In this document: piece after piece, positions 43,726-52,700 of the stretch
Position numbering within the stretch: the stretch's first letter is position 1
How the letters are laid out: each line of letters opens with the position of its first letter
NCBI GenBank assembly: GCA_900316235.1
Contig: ONCC01000003.1
Span: 25,340-89,339 of the forward strand
Direction of reading: 5' to 3'
Length of the DNA stretch: 64,000 nucleotides
DNA from: an uncultured Bacteroidales bacterium
GTDB taxonomy: Bacteria; Bacteroidota; Bacteroidia; Bacteroidales; P3
Program-made: the position numbers and the translations under genes
The notes under the pieces: model-generated
What the model saw: only the letters and a program-made list of their open reading frames with translations
Database searches by the model: none
What the model was told of the DNA's origin: nothing

Positions 43726-44871
43726 ATGAAAAGACTTCTTGCCTTCGCAATCGCCATTACGACAATACTGGCACCCGCATCAAAAGCACAGACCGTCTAT
43801 CAAAAGAAATATTCCAACACCAACCAACTGTCGGTACAGGGAAAGATGAACGACGAAAATCGCCGGACGGGCAGTTGGACATGGTGGTATGAGAATGGAC
43901 ACATCTCGCAGGAAGGCACCTACGATAACGGCAAGAAATGCGGCGTGTGGACTCTGTATTATGAAGACGGTAGCCGCATGTCGGAAGAATGCTATGGCAC
44001 CGGCACCTCTCGCAGTTGGCACCGCAATGGCGACCTCAAGAGCGAGGTAGCCGTAGAGAATGGCAAGAAGAATGGCCTCTACCGCTCGTGGCATGCCAAC
44101 GGCCAGAAAGAGGAAGAGGTTACCTATGTCAACGGCAAGCGCGAAGGAAAGACCACCCAGTGGTTTGGCAATGGCAATCTGCGATTCAGTGGCCAATACA
44201 AAGACGACGAACTACAAGGTGATGCCGTTTGGTATTTTCCTAACGGGAAAATAGACATGAAGGGCAAACTGGTTGATGGCGTGCAGGATGGCGAATGGTC
44301 ATTCTATTGGCGAAGCAATGGGAAACTGGGCATCCAAGGGACCTATGCCAAAGGTAAGGAGATAGGTCAGTGGACCTACTACTACGAGACTGGCGAACGC
44401 TGGCGCATGGGAAATTACCGCGACGGTAAACGCGAAGGATTATGGACCACTTGGTATGAGAGCGGCGCCAAACTGCACGAAGGCAACTATGAGGACGGGA
44501 AAGAAGAGGGAAAATGGACTGCCTGGTACGAAGATGGTAAAGTAGACTACTACGGAATGTTCTCAGAAGGTGAGATGGACGGTGAATGGAAAGGTCTCTA
44601 CGACGATGGAAGCACCCGCTATATCCTCCACTATCGTAACAATGAAAAGGATGGCGAAGAAGTTCGCTACTATCCTAACGGGAAAGTGGAACTGCGCCAG
44701 AACTTCAAAGAGGGACTGCTTGAAGGGAAATACGAGCGCTACGACGAATCCGGCGCACCCGTGGAGAAAGGTCAGTTCCTGAACGGCGAAAAAGAGGGGC
44801 GCTGGACTTGGTATGAAAAGGGACGTGAGGTCTACAAAGCCAAGTTCAAAGGCGGAAACGAAGTGAAATGA
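43726..44871 (+). CDS. Exported MORN-repeat protein (YwqK-like)
   Basis: The 381-residue protein has a signal peptide (MKRLLAFAIAITTILAPASKA) and about 14 MORN-type repeats of roughly 23 residues over most of its length. Examples are GSWTWWYENGHISQEGTYDN, GLWTTWYESGAKLHEGNYED and GEWSFYWRSNGKLGIQGTYA. YwqK-type members are often labelled antitoxin-like, but nothing here supports a toxin-antitoxin role; a secreted or periplasmic beta-sheet scaffold is safer. The frame is open to 43696, but ATG 43726 gives a proper signal peptide and avoids overlapping DUF4270. Its stop overlaps maf by 4 nt. Confidence 0.88.
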   Translation: MKRLLAFAIAITTILAPASKAQTVYQKKYSNTNQLSVQGKMNDENRRTGSWTWWYENGHISQEGTYDNGKKCGVWTLYYEDGSRMSEECYGTGTSRSWHRNGDLKSEVAVENGKKNGLYRSWHANGQKEEEVTYVNGKREGKTTQWFGNGNLRFSGQYKDDELQGDAVWYFPNGKIDMKGKLVDGVQDGEWSFYWRSNGKLGIQGTYAKGKEIGQWTYYYETGERWRMGNYRDGKREGLWTTWYESGAKLHEGNYEDGKEEGKWTAWYEDGKVDYYGMFSEGEMDGEWKGLYDDGSTRYILHYRNNEKDGEEVRYYPNGKVELRQNFKEGLLEGKYERYDESGAPVEKGQFLNGEKEGRWTWYEKGREVYKAKFKGGNEVK

Positions 44872-45458
44872 AACTCCTGCTGGCTTCCAAATCGCCCCGT
44901 CGCCGACAACTCCTTGGCGAAATGGGCTATCCGATAGAATTCATCAGCCTCGATGTTGACGAGCATGTGCCCGCCGGTACTCCTGTTGCCGACACTGCCG
45001 AATTATTGGCACGTCGCAAAGCCGAAGCATGCCCGAAAGAAAGGATTGGCGACGAAACTATCCTTGTGGCTGCCGACACCATCGTAGCACTCGACAACCA
45101 TGTCCTCGGCAAACCGGCCGACCGCAACCAGGCACTGGCAATGCTGCGTTCCCTCTCAGGCAAACGCCATGCTGTATACACCGGGGTCTGCCTACGAACC
45201 TCTGACAAAACAATCTCCTTCACTGAGAAGACCGATGTCTTCTTCCGTCCGCTGAGCGAGGGCGAACTGGCCTACTATGTAGACAACTATCGCCCCTACG
45301 ACAAGGCTGGAGCCTATGGTATCCAGGAGTGGATAGGCATGGTAGGCATCAGCCGCATCGAAGGCTGCTACTACAACGTCATGGGGCTTCCTGTGGCAAA
45401 AGTCTATGAACACCTTCGCCAACTGGTTCCCGAAAGCACACTAGAAAGCAAAGCGTAA
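44868..45458 (+). CDS. maf: Maf-family nucleotide pyrophosphatase (dTTP/UTP type)
   Basis: The 196-residue cytosolic house-cleaning enzyme hydrolyses non-canonical or excess nucleoside triphosphates to monophosphates. It has the family start LLASKSPRRRQLLGEMG, the catalytic VAADTIVALDNHVLGKPAD segment (Asp base at about 68), and DKAGAYGIQEWIGMVGISRIEGCYYNVMGLPV split over about 145-176. The RQ-containing, GIQ-ending pattern fits the YhdE-type dTTP/UTP subgroup. It is coupled by a 4-nt overlap to the MORN gene and is convergent with recQ, overlapping its end by 18 nt. Confidence 0.93.
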   Translation: MKLLLASKSPRRRQLLGEMGYPIEFISLDVDEHVPAGTPVADTAELLARRKAEACPKERIGDETILVAADTIVALDNHVLGKPADRNQALAMLRSLSGKRHAVYTGVCLRTSDKTISFTEKTDVFFRPLSEGELAYYVDNYRPYDKAGAYGIQEWIGMVGISRIEGCYYNVMGLPVAKVYEHLRQLVPESTLESKA

Positions 45459-47330
45459 CAGAAAATCTCCGTCGAGCGTCACCTCTCCCCTGTCGAGCAT
45501 CTCCCGCACGGTATCACCCACATGCTCATAGCCCTCGGAGGCGAGCATCTGCACCAATTGCTGCGCTCCCATAGGGCCTTTTTGAAGCAATTGCTCTACC
45601 GCCGATGTTACATCCGAAGGACGACGGCTGGCCCTGAGACAGACATCACAGACTCCACAATCTGTTTCCGACTGTTCACCAAAATAAGACACCAATTGCC
45701 GGCTGCGACACTCTTTCCCATTAGAGACATAGTCGACAATAGACCTGATGCGCTGTTGGGCTGCCTCCTTGAGCATAGAGTAATACTGCTCGGAAGGACA
45801 AATCAAGCGCTCGTCTATCCTCTCGGTAAGGAAGATTATTTGCGGCTCACGGGGTTTGGGGCGATATTGGATGATGTGCATCTCATGGAGCTGCCGCAAC
45901 ATCTGAACCACCTCCTCGGGAGTGGTGTAACACCTAGAGGCAATCTTGCGCTCGTCCACAGGCACGGCACAATCCATCAGCCCAGGATATATCCTGATGA
46001 CCGCCTGCAACATATCTCCCATACGCTGGTGATTGACCTGGAACCGGTATAATTCATCACGCCTCACCGGAATGTATAGTGTCGAGGAGGTGTCCTCCAA
46101 CTCAGGAATGGAGATAAAGCCCTCACGCTCCAGGATCTTACAAGCACTATAGAATTCCCGCGGGACAAAATTATAGGCTGCACATATCTTATCGATACTG
46201 AAGTCATATTGCATTTCTGCACCACTGCCCACAGGCATCCTGTAATAATTGCACAAGGCCTTATATACATTCCTGATATATTTTACCGTGGGGAAATCGA
46301 TATCAATATCGCGATACAACCGTTCCACATCCGACGAGTCACACAGGAGCAGAGCATAGGACTTCTCACCATCGCGTCCGGCACGTCCGGCTTCCTGAAA
46401 ATAGGCTTCAAGGGAATTGGGAATATCCATGTGGACCACAAAACGTACATCGGGCTTATCGATACCCATGCCGAATGCGTTGGTGGCCACCATCACCTGA
46501 CAACGGCCTTTCATCCATGCTTCCTGACGACGATCACGCTCGGCAGCGTCGAGACCGGCATGATAGAAAGTCACCGACACTCCACTCGATTCAAGAAAAC
46601 GGGCCAAGGTCTGCGTACCGCTACGGTTTCGCATATAGACAATACCCGAGCCGCCAATACGGCGGACTATCCGAAGCAATCTATGGTTCTTATTGCCGTC
46701 GTTCAGCACCATGTAGGCCAGGTTAGGCCGGATGAAACTGGACTGGAAACGATGGCAATCCTTCATCTCAAGCCGTTGGCAGATATCATCGGCTACCGCC
46801 GGTGTGGCCGTGGCGGTAAGGGCTATCACCGGTACCTCCGGATGATAAACCCTGATGGCGGCAATCTGCAGGTAGGGCGGACGGAAATCATAGCCCCATT
46901 GGGAGATGCAGTGTGCTTCGTCGACGGCAATCATACCCACCTTCATCCGACGGAAATGCTCGATGAATTTCTGCTGACGCAGGCGTTCAGGCGAGACATA
47001 AAGGAACTTCAGCGCTCCACCCACAGCACTCATAAGCACATCCGACACCGTCTGACTCGGCATCCCCGAGACAACACAAGCTGCCTTCAGGTGGCGGTCG
47101 TTCAACTTCTGCACCTGGTCTTTCATCAGTGCTATCAGCGGCGACACCACCAGACACACCCCCTCCCTGCTCAACGCCGGCAACTGGTAGCACAGCGACT
47201 TGCCACCTCCAGTAGGAAGCAGGGCCAACGTATCGTGGCCCTGCATAACAGAATCGATGATTTCCTCCTGTAAGGGACGGAAAGTGTCGTATCCCCAGAT
47301 TTTCTTCAGCAGTTTTCTCTGTTCATTCAT
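45441..47330 (-). CDS. recQ: ATP-dependent DNA helicase RecQ
   Basis: The 629-residue SF2 3'-5' helicase shows the Q-motif region WGYDTFRPLQEEII, Walker A LPTGGGKSLCYQLPAL, DEAHCISQWGYDFRPPY (motif II), FGMGIDKPDVRFVVH (motif V), QEAGRAGRDG (motif VI) and the RecQ zinc cysteines in C-RS...DCGVCDVC. The C-terminus (about 575-629) is a short winged-helix-like tail, and no typical HRDC domain is visible. ATG 47330 shares its A with the stop codon of the upstream T9SS protein (TGATG), so it is translationally coupled to it. The longer open frame upstream is rejected because it lies inside that gene. Confidence 0.95.
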   Translation of the reverse strand: MNEQRKLLKKIWGYDTFRPLQEEIIDSVMQGHDTLALLPTGGGKSLCYQLPALSREGVCLVVSPLIALMKDQVQKLNDRHLKAACVVSGMPSQTVSDVLMSAVGGALKFLYVSPERLRQQKFIEHFRRMKVGMIAVDEAHCISQWGYDFRPPYLQIAAIRVYHPEVPVIALTATATPAVADDICQRLEMKDCHRFQSSFIRPNLAYMVLNDGNKNHRLLRIVRRIGGSGIVYMRNRSGTQTLARFLESSGVSVTFYHAGLDAAERDRRQEAWMKGRCQVMVATNAFGMGIDKPDVRFVVHMDIPNSLEAYFQEAGRAGRDGEKSYALLLCDSSDVERLYRDIDIDFPTVKYIRNVYKALCNYYRMPVGSGAEMQYDFSIDKICAAYNFVPREFYSACKILEREGFISIPELEDTSSTLYIPVRRDELYRFQVNHQRMGDMLQAVIRIYPGLMDCAVPVDERKIASRCYTTPEEVVQMLRQLHEMHIIQYRPKPREPQIIFLTERIDERLICPSEQYYSMLKEAAQQRIRSIVDYVSNGKECRSRQLVSYFGEQSETDCGVCDVCLRASRRPSDVTSAVEQLLQKGPMGAQQLVQMLASEGYEHVGDTVREMLDRGEVTLDGDFLLRFAF

Positions 47331-50305
47331 CAGCGGATGATCGTAACCGTTCCCTGTATCGATCTCAAAGTCGGCGTACCAGGCTTGCGGAAGCGGCAGG
47401 TATAGACATAAGCCCCCTGCGGGCAGGGTTCGCCGTCCTTCGTGCCATCCCACTGGAAGTGCACATCGTCCGACTCATAGATCAACTCACCACGACGGTT
47501 ATAGATATAAATGTGGAAGAGCTCATACTCATTGATAGTGTAGAGGCTGAATTTGTCGTTCTCATCGTTCGAGCCCGGCGTGAATGCCGTGGGAAACCAG
47601 GCAGTGAACACACTCACGGGAATCTTGAACGGGTACACCGTCGGGCACTCCAACTCATTGTAACTTGTCAGCGTCACAGGCACTGAATCGAGACCAATGC
47701 AATTGCCAAACACATGGCTCACCTCACGTCCCGTGGCCATCTGTCCATCATTGAAGAACCACGATGAACTCACTCCATAAGTCGACTGGTCGCGCAACAC
47801 CATCGTCGGGTCATCGGTATCAACAAATTCAGGAGTCAGTCTCACATTAGGCACCGGTAGCGGCATAACAGTCACCGTCTGCTGCAACGGCGTCGCGTTA
47901 CAATTGTTCGAGCCGTGACCCACCAAGGTATAGGTTGTCGTCTCCGTCGGCGACACCCTAATCTGGCTCATACTATCCTGTCCCGCCAACGACGGGTCGT
48001 CAGGCGATGCCGTCCAGGAGTAGTGATGGGCATTGCTACCCGTCAGCGTAGCCACATCACCCGGACAGATACGCCCATCCGTCGGAAGCACAGTCAGTTT
48101 CGGACGCACCACATAGGCATGTATACTGTCCCAAGCCTCACAGAATGCCGGAGCAGGGCTGGTCACTTTAACGTAATAGGTGGACTTGTCGGCATAGGGC
48201 GTTACCTGCAGATTAGGACCTTCCGGCAAATTGCCGGTGATGCGGCCCAGGGTGGTCGACCACTGATAGGTGCAGCCATCCATATCCACAGCACGCACCG
48301 TGGCATCGGTCAAGTTGCCTTCGCACACCACGGTGTCACCCAGCACCTCCAGTTCGGGATGCAGGAAGACCTGCACCGTGTCGCTTACCATAGTCTGGCA
48401 CCACACCGTATCGGCAAGATTAGAGGGATCCAACTGATAAGTACCGTTGAACACACGGAGTTCGATAGGCTCCACAAAATGGGTGAATGAACGGGTCAAT
48501 ACCCTGTTTTCATCCCCCTCTCCGGTCACCTTGTCACTCAAAGTCATGTCATCATCCGGAGCATCGGCAGGACGGAACGACCATTCGCGCGACAGGTGCT
48601 CTCCCTCCGTTGCGTCGGTCAACGTCGTCAAGTCAGCATCACAGAGCACTGTGTCCGAAATACGCAAAATTGTTTGCGGATTCTCGCGCGGCTGGAGGGA
48701 ATAGATAGCATCGGAATAGCAGCAGGTGTCGGTAGTGAACGAACGCACCCTCACACCCTTCATCTCGGTGTCGGTGAAATAAGTCAACGCACTGTCACCC
48801 ACCATGGATGCCACAACCTCGCCTTCACAGTAAGGGTTGTTGTAAAACTTCCAACTTGTCTCCGAGAGTTTTATCAACGTGGGGTCACCAGGCACGAAAC
48901 TCTTATTCCACAACGTGGCACTCCCGTCACAGGCAAGCATAGAGTCCACAAGCATAGTCGGTTTCTTATTCTGCACGTTCACATACAGATACGAGTCGAA
49001 CGGTTTTGCCGGGTCGAGGGCCGACGTCATCTTGCAGCGGAACGTCTGCCTGTTGCCTATAGAATCACAATCCTCAGTAACGCCATATTCATTCCTTCTT
49101 TTTGTTACCTGGAAATCGGAAGCCTGCACATTATACGTGTAAGAGGTGCTCTGATTGGGCGTCAACTGACGCCAAGTGAAATGTTCATTGTCACCACCTG
49201 GGTTGACCAAAGCCGTCGGATCGGACACTCCCCATTCCGAAGCATACCACACATAGTTCTGCAAATCACGTGGAGCCGTCAGCGTCGTCACGTCGGTCGA
49301 AAGACCGGCAGGACAACCCGATGACTGAATCTCCATCGGGCGGCATTCGCCACAGATGTAAGCATAGGCATAATGAGCATTATAAATACAGTCATACATC
49401 AGCACTTGCACCTGGAGCGTCTCATTCAAAAATTCACTCAGATTGATGGACACCTTATCCCAGTCCTTGTAATAGACAGCATTATAACCGGTTCCGTACT
49501 GGTGCCAGCCGTTCTGACCGGCAGCTGCCAGCGTGACATAACCCATATTCGGGCAATCGTCGGAATGGTCACTGCTCGGAGTAGAACTGATATAGTAACC
49601 CAGGTTGGTGTTTATCTGGGTCCACTGGTTAGCGCTGTTCTTTTTCATGACACGGATAACCAGCGTCGGGTTACCTCTCTGGCCATGGCCGGGGGCCTCT
49701 GCCACAATGGCATAATAGAGGTAGAGCATAGCATTTTGAGGGGTCACCCGCATGGTGTAGTACAACGCGGCACCACTGTGTCCGTCACTTCCCGAACCAT
49801 TGGAGCATCCATCACCGATACGGATACTGCGTGTCAGGGTTGTATTGAATTGGCCTTCACCCGTTGTATTGTACCATGTGGGAACATATCGCAGACTATT
49901 ACCCGTATTCGGATCTGTACCCGTAGTACTTGTCATGATATGGAACTGCTTGAGATACTCCGGAAGACTCGAAGAGCAATAGCTTCCTGAGGACGAAACA
50001 CCCTGCTGCAACTGGCTTTTGGTATAGTTTGAACCCATCGAATTAACTCCCGTGGCATACGACGGAGGATTGGGGTTGGGGCAAGGCTTGCCGCTCGACG
50101 AGATATTGATGCCTTGTCCCGAATAATAGTTATTGGCATCGCCCTGCATGAAACTGCTGGGATTATTCCATCCTGGGCAAGCACAACTTTGTTCCCAGGG
50201 TTGTCCATTTTCACACAACATCGGTTGCTGGCCATAGGCATTGCCGCCCATAAAGGCGAAAGCCATCACGGCCACCAGCGGGAAAACGCTCCTCTTTATT
50301 ATCAT
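47330..50305 (-). CDS. Large secreted protein with T9SS type-B (CHU_C) sorting domain
   Basis: The 991-residue protein has a signal peptide (MIIKRSVFPLVAVMAFAFMGGNAYG). The N-terminal region is Cys/Pro/Asn-rich (about 25-110). Next comes a lectin- or jelly-roll-like segment (about 140-330), then several Ig/PKD-like beta domains with paired Cys (about 340-890), including a PKD-like SWFFNDGQMATGREVSHVFG. The last about 90 residues are the gliding-motility-type C-terminal domain: WFPTAFTPGSNDENDKF, YIYNRRGELIYES and WDGTKDGEPCPQGAYVYTCR. T9SS type-B export and surface attachment are inferred. It is followed directly by recQ in a coupled pair. Confidence 0.9.
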   Translation of the reverse strand: MIIKRSVFPLVAVMAFAFMGGNAYGQQPMLCENGQPWEQSCACPGWNNPSSFMQGDANNYYSGQGINISSSGKPCPNPNPPSYATGVNSMGSNYTKSQLQQGVSSSGSYCSSSLPEYLKQFHIMTSTTGTDPNTGNSLRYVPTWYNTTGEGQFNTTLTRSIRIGDGCSNGSGSDGHSGAALYYTMRVTPQNAMLYLYYAIVAEAPGHGQRGNPTLVIRVMKKNSANQWTQINTNLGYYISSTPSSDHSDDCPNMGYVTLAAAGQNGWHQYGTGYNAVYYKDWDKVSINLSEFLNETLQVQVLMYDCIYNAHYAYAYICGECRPMEIQSSGCPAGLSTDVTTLTAPRDLQNYVWYASEWGVSDPTALVNPGGDNEHFTWRQLTPNQSTSYTYNVQASDFQVTKRRNEYGVTEDCDSIGNRQTFRCKMTSALDPAKPFDSYLYVNVQNKKPTMLVDSMLACDGSATLWNKSFVPGDPTLIKLSETSWKFYNNPYCEGEVVASMVGDSALTYFTDTEMKGVRVRSFTTDTCCYSDAIYSLQPRENPQTILRISDTVLCDADLTTLTDATEGEHLSREWSFRPADAPDDDMTLSDKVTGEGDENRVLTRSFTHFVEPIELRVFNGTYQLDPSNLADTVWCQTMVSDTVQVFLHPELEVLGDTVVCEGNLTDATVRAVDMDGCTYQWSTTLGRITGNLPEGPNLQVTPYADKSTYYVKVTSPAPAFCEAWDSIHAYVVRPKLTVLPTDGRICPGDVATLTGSNAHHYSWTASPDDPSLAGQDSMSQIRVSPTETTTYTLVGHGSNNCNATPLQQTVTVMPLPVPNVRLTPEFVDTDDPTMVLRDQSTYGVSSSWFFNDGQMATGREVSHVFGNCIGLDSVPVTLTSYNELECPTVYPFKIPVSVFTAWFPTAFTPGSNDENDKFSLYTINEYELFHIYIYNRRGELIYESDDVHFQWDGTKDGEPCPQGAYVYTCRFRKPGTPTLRSIQGTVTIIR

Positions 50306-50476
50306 GATAATATATTATTTATTTCTCTATCAATATTCTACACAAGAACCACACACTCATTCATTGTACAAAGATACCAAATATTATTTATTCCCGCAAC
50401 TATTTTTTCTTTCTCTTTCTCATGGTTCTCTGTCTATATAGACACAAGATGGGCTTCAAAATTTCACGGGCATCAT

Positions 50477-50514
50477 AAAAAAAATTAGAGGCAGGCTTCT
50501 CTGCCTGCCTCTAA
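50477..50514 (-). terminator. Intrinsic terminator downstream of rpsA
   Basis: A 12-bp stem TTAGAGGCAGGC / GCCTGCCTCTAA (50485-50496, 50503-50514) is followed on the minus strand by eight T's. It separates rpsA from the T9SS type-B gene. Confidence 0.92.
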
Positions 50515-50543
50515 CCTTTCTTCCCCTCACTTGTGAGGGTATC

Positions 50544-50599
50544 GGTGTCATTATTTCTCTTCCTTCAGTTTGGTGTCATTATTTCTCTTCCTTCAGTTT
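50544..50599. repeat. Perfect 28-bp tandem duplication at the rpsA 3' end
   Basis: GGTGTCATTATTTCTCTTCC plus TTCAGTTT occurs twice without a gap (50544-50571 and 50572-50599). The inner copy includes the last codons and stop of rpsA, and the outer copy lies in the 3' untranslated region. A perfect copy implies a recent slippage or duplication event. Confidence 0.95.
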
Positions 50600-52351
50600 C
50601 TGGAAGATATCGAGGTCACCGAGGGTGGTCTTCTCAAGACTCTCGTTGATCTGCTTCACCGACTTGGAGGTGGCGCGACCTTTCTTGTCATCGCCTTCGG
50701 CGCGGACTTCGTCCTTGCCCTCCTGGAAGGTACGGGTGTGGCTCACGATGATTTTCTTGCTCTCTTTCGAGAATTCAATCACCTTGAAATCAAGAGTCTC
50801 ACCGTTCTTGGCCTTGCTCTTGTCCTCTTTGTCGAGGTGACGCATCGGGGCAAAAGCCTCGACATCGTAAGGCAGGATAACGGTAGCGCCCTTATCGTTC
50901 ATGTTGACAATCTTGCCCTGGTGGACGCTGCCAACGGTGAAGAGGGTCTCGTAGACATCCCAAGGATTCTCCTCGAGCTGCTTATGACCGAGGCTGAGGC
51001 GACGGTTCTCGGCATCGACTTCGAGGACCACCACGTCGATCTTCTCACCGATCTTGGTGAACTCGGCGGGGTGCTTAATCTTCTTGCTCCAGCTGAGGTC
51101 GCTGATGTGAATCAGACCGTCGACACCTTCCTCAAGCTCGACAAAGATACCGAAGTTGGTGAAGTTGCGGACCGTAGCGGTATGCTTGCTTCCGACAGGA
51201 TATTTCTCGGCGATGGCCAGCCAGGGATCGGGCATGAGCTGACGGATACCGAGGCTCATCTTGCGGTTCTCGCGGTCGAGGGTCAGGATGACGGCTTCGA
51301 CCTCGTCGCCCACCTTCAGGAAATCCTGGGCGCTGCGCAGGTGCTGGCTCCAGCTCATCTCGCTGACGTGGATGAGACCTTCGACACCGGGGATCACCTC
51401 GACGAAGGCACCGTAGTCGGCCAGAACAACGACCTTACCCTTCACATGGTCGCCCTCTTTCAGGTTGGGATCGAGAGCATCCCAGGGGTGAGGAGTGAGC
51501 TGCTTGAGACCGAGGGCGATACGACGCTTGGCCTCGTCGAAGTCGAGAATGACCACGTTGATCTTCTGGTCGAGCTGGACAATCTCTTCGGGGTGGTTGA
51601 TGCGGCCCCAGCTGAGGTCGGTGATGTGGATGAGACCGTCGACACCGCCGAGGTCCACAAACACACCGTAACTGGTGATGTTCTTCACGACGCCCTCAAG
51701 CACCTGACCCTTCTCGAGGTGGCTGATGATCTCGGCCTTCTGAGCCTCGATCTCGTCCTCGATGAGAGCCTTGTGGCTGACAACGACATTCTTGTACTCG
51801 TGGTTGATTTTGACCACCTTGAACTCCATCTGCTTGTCGACATACACATCGTAGTCGCGGATGGGCTTGACATCAATCTGGCTGCCGGGCAGGAAGGCCT
51901 CGATGTTGTCGAACACGGTGACAATGAGACCACCTTTGGTGCGGCTCTTGACATAACCGGTGATGATTTCCTGGTTGTCATAGGCCTGGTTGACACGCTC
52001 CCAGCTCTTCAGGATGCGGGCTTTCTTGTGGCTCAGCATCAGCTGACCATTGGCATCCTCCTGGCTCTCGACATAGACCTCGATCTTGTCGCCGGCCTTG
52101 AAGTCGGGATTGTAACGAAGCTCGCTGATGGGGATGACACCGTCGCTCTTGGCGCCGACATTCACCACAGCCTCACGGTCGGTAAGGGCAACGATGGTAC
52201 CCTCGATGACCTCCTGCTCGGTGAAGGAGTTGAAACTCTTGTCATAAGCCTCGTCTTTTTCGCTGGCTTTCTGAACACTGATCTTACCGGCTTTCTCGTC
52301 GACGGCATCCCAATCGAAATCTGCCAGCGGTTTCACATTCTTATAATCCAT
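50579..52351 (-). CDS. rpsA: 30S ribosomal protein S1
   Basis: The 590-residue protein binds mRNA on the 30S subunit. Six S1 (OB-fold) repeats are visible, for example GTIVALTDREAVVNVGAKSD (domain 1), GVVKNITSYGVFVDLGGVDG (domain 3), GKVVVLADYGAFVEVIPGVE (domain 4), ATVRNFTNFGIFVELEEGVD (domain 5) and GKIVNMNDKGATVILPYDVE (domain 6). A Bacteroidota-type acidic N-terminus and a Lys/Glu tail frame them. A -7 box at 52479-52486 predicts a leader of about 120 nt, a plausible site for autoregulation by S1. A long open frame on the opposite strand is only its shadow. Confidence 0.97.
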   Translation of the reverse strand: MDYKNVKPLADFDWDAVDEKAGKISVQKASEKDEAYDKSFNSFTEQEVIEGTIVALTDREAVVNVGAKSDGVIPISELRYNPDFKAGDKIEVYVESQEDANGQLMLSHKKARILKSWERVNQAYDNQEIITGYVKSRTKGGLIVTVFDNIEAFLPGSQIDVKPIRDYDVYVDKQMEFKVVKINHEYKNVVVSHKALIEDEIEAQKAEIISHLEKGQVLEGVVKNITSYGVFVDLGGVDGLIHITDLSWGRINHPEEIVQLDQKINVVILDFDEAKRRIALGLKQLTPHPWDALDPNLKEGDHVKGKVVVLADYGAFVEVIPGVEGLIHVSEMSWSQHLRSAQDFLKVGDEVEAVILTLDRENRKMSLGIRQLMPDPWLAIAEKYPVGSKHTATVRNFTNFGIFVELEEGVDGLIHISDLSWSKKIKHPAEFTKIGEKIDVVVLEVDAENRRLSLGHKQLEENPWDVYETLFTVGSVHQGKIVNMNDKGATVILPYDVEAFAPMRHLDKEDKSKAKNGETLDFKVIEFSKESKKIIVSHTRTFQEGKDEVRAEGDDKKGRATSKSVKQINESLEKTTLGDLDIFQKLKEEK

Positions 52352-52478
52352 TCTTTTTTGCGGAGAGTGAGCTCCGCAGCTCTTTTGTTGTGCATCCTGC
52401 CTGCACGGGTTTAACTTTTTATTCTAACATCTTGGGTAGCAATCTATTGGCAGGAAACAGAGCACCCAAAATGCTTTG

Positions 52479-52486
52479 CAAAGATA
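52479..52486 (-). promoter_or_regulatory. -7 box of rpsA
   Basis: Minus-strand TATCTTTG followed by CAAAGC lies 128 nt upstream of the rpsA ATG. Confidence 0.65.
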
Positions 52487-52536
52487 CGAAAACTTTTTGA
52501 ATTACAATAAAAAACATTACAAAACCACTTTTTCAT

Positions 52537-52620
52537 CCTACCAAAAACCTACCAACACCCTATCATCTCCTACCATGGTAGGAGTTGGGTAGGAGTTGAT
52601 ACGGTGTTGGTAGGGAGATA
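52537..52620. repeat. Phased inverted array, copy 3
   Basis: Left-arm units CCTACCAACAC and CCTATCATCTC lead to the core CTACCATGGTAG. Right-arm TAGG/TACGG units follow at 11, 10, 11 and 11 bp. The tail ATACTAAGTATCAGGCAGTT and a terminator follow, matching the layout of copy 1. Confidence 0.85.
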
Positions 52621-52650
52621 ATACTAAGTATCAGGCAGTTATAAAACACT

Positions 52651-52678
52651 AAAAAAGGGACCCTTTTTGAGGTCCCTT
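52651..52678 (-). terminator. Intrinsic terminator downstream of the MFS gene
   Basis: The stem AAGGGACC / GGTCCCTT (52655-52662, 52671-52678) has an eight-base loop and six T's on the minus strand. Confidence 0.88.
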
Positions 52679-52700
52679 CAAAGTTGGAAAAATATCGTAA

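Larger units (their letters stand above)
52352..52700. other. Intergenic region: rpsA leader, promoter, phased palindrome, terminator
   Basis: This 349-base gap holds the rpsA 5' leader (52352-52474), its -7 box (52479-52486), A/T-rich sequence, phased array copy 3 (52537-52620), the conserved tail (52621-52650) and the terminator of the MFS gene (52651-52678). No gene is visible in it. Confidence 0.75.

Noticed and set aside
43726..44871. YwqK label as an antitoxin
   Set aside because: The protein is exported and made only of MORN repeats. No partner toxin lies next to it, so a toxin-antitoxin role is unsupported.
47331..47453. N-terminal extension of recQ by 41 codons
   Set aside because: It lies inside the upstream T9SS gene. 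ATG 47330 gives the standard RecQ start and a TGATG coupling.
50570..52414. 614-codon open frame opposite rpsA
   Set aside because: It is an antisense shadow of the GC-rich rpsA gene, repeating the six S1 domains in reverse. It has no promoter, signal peptide or recognisable domain.
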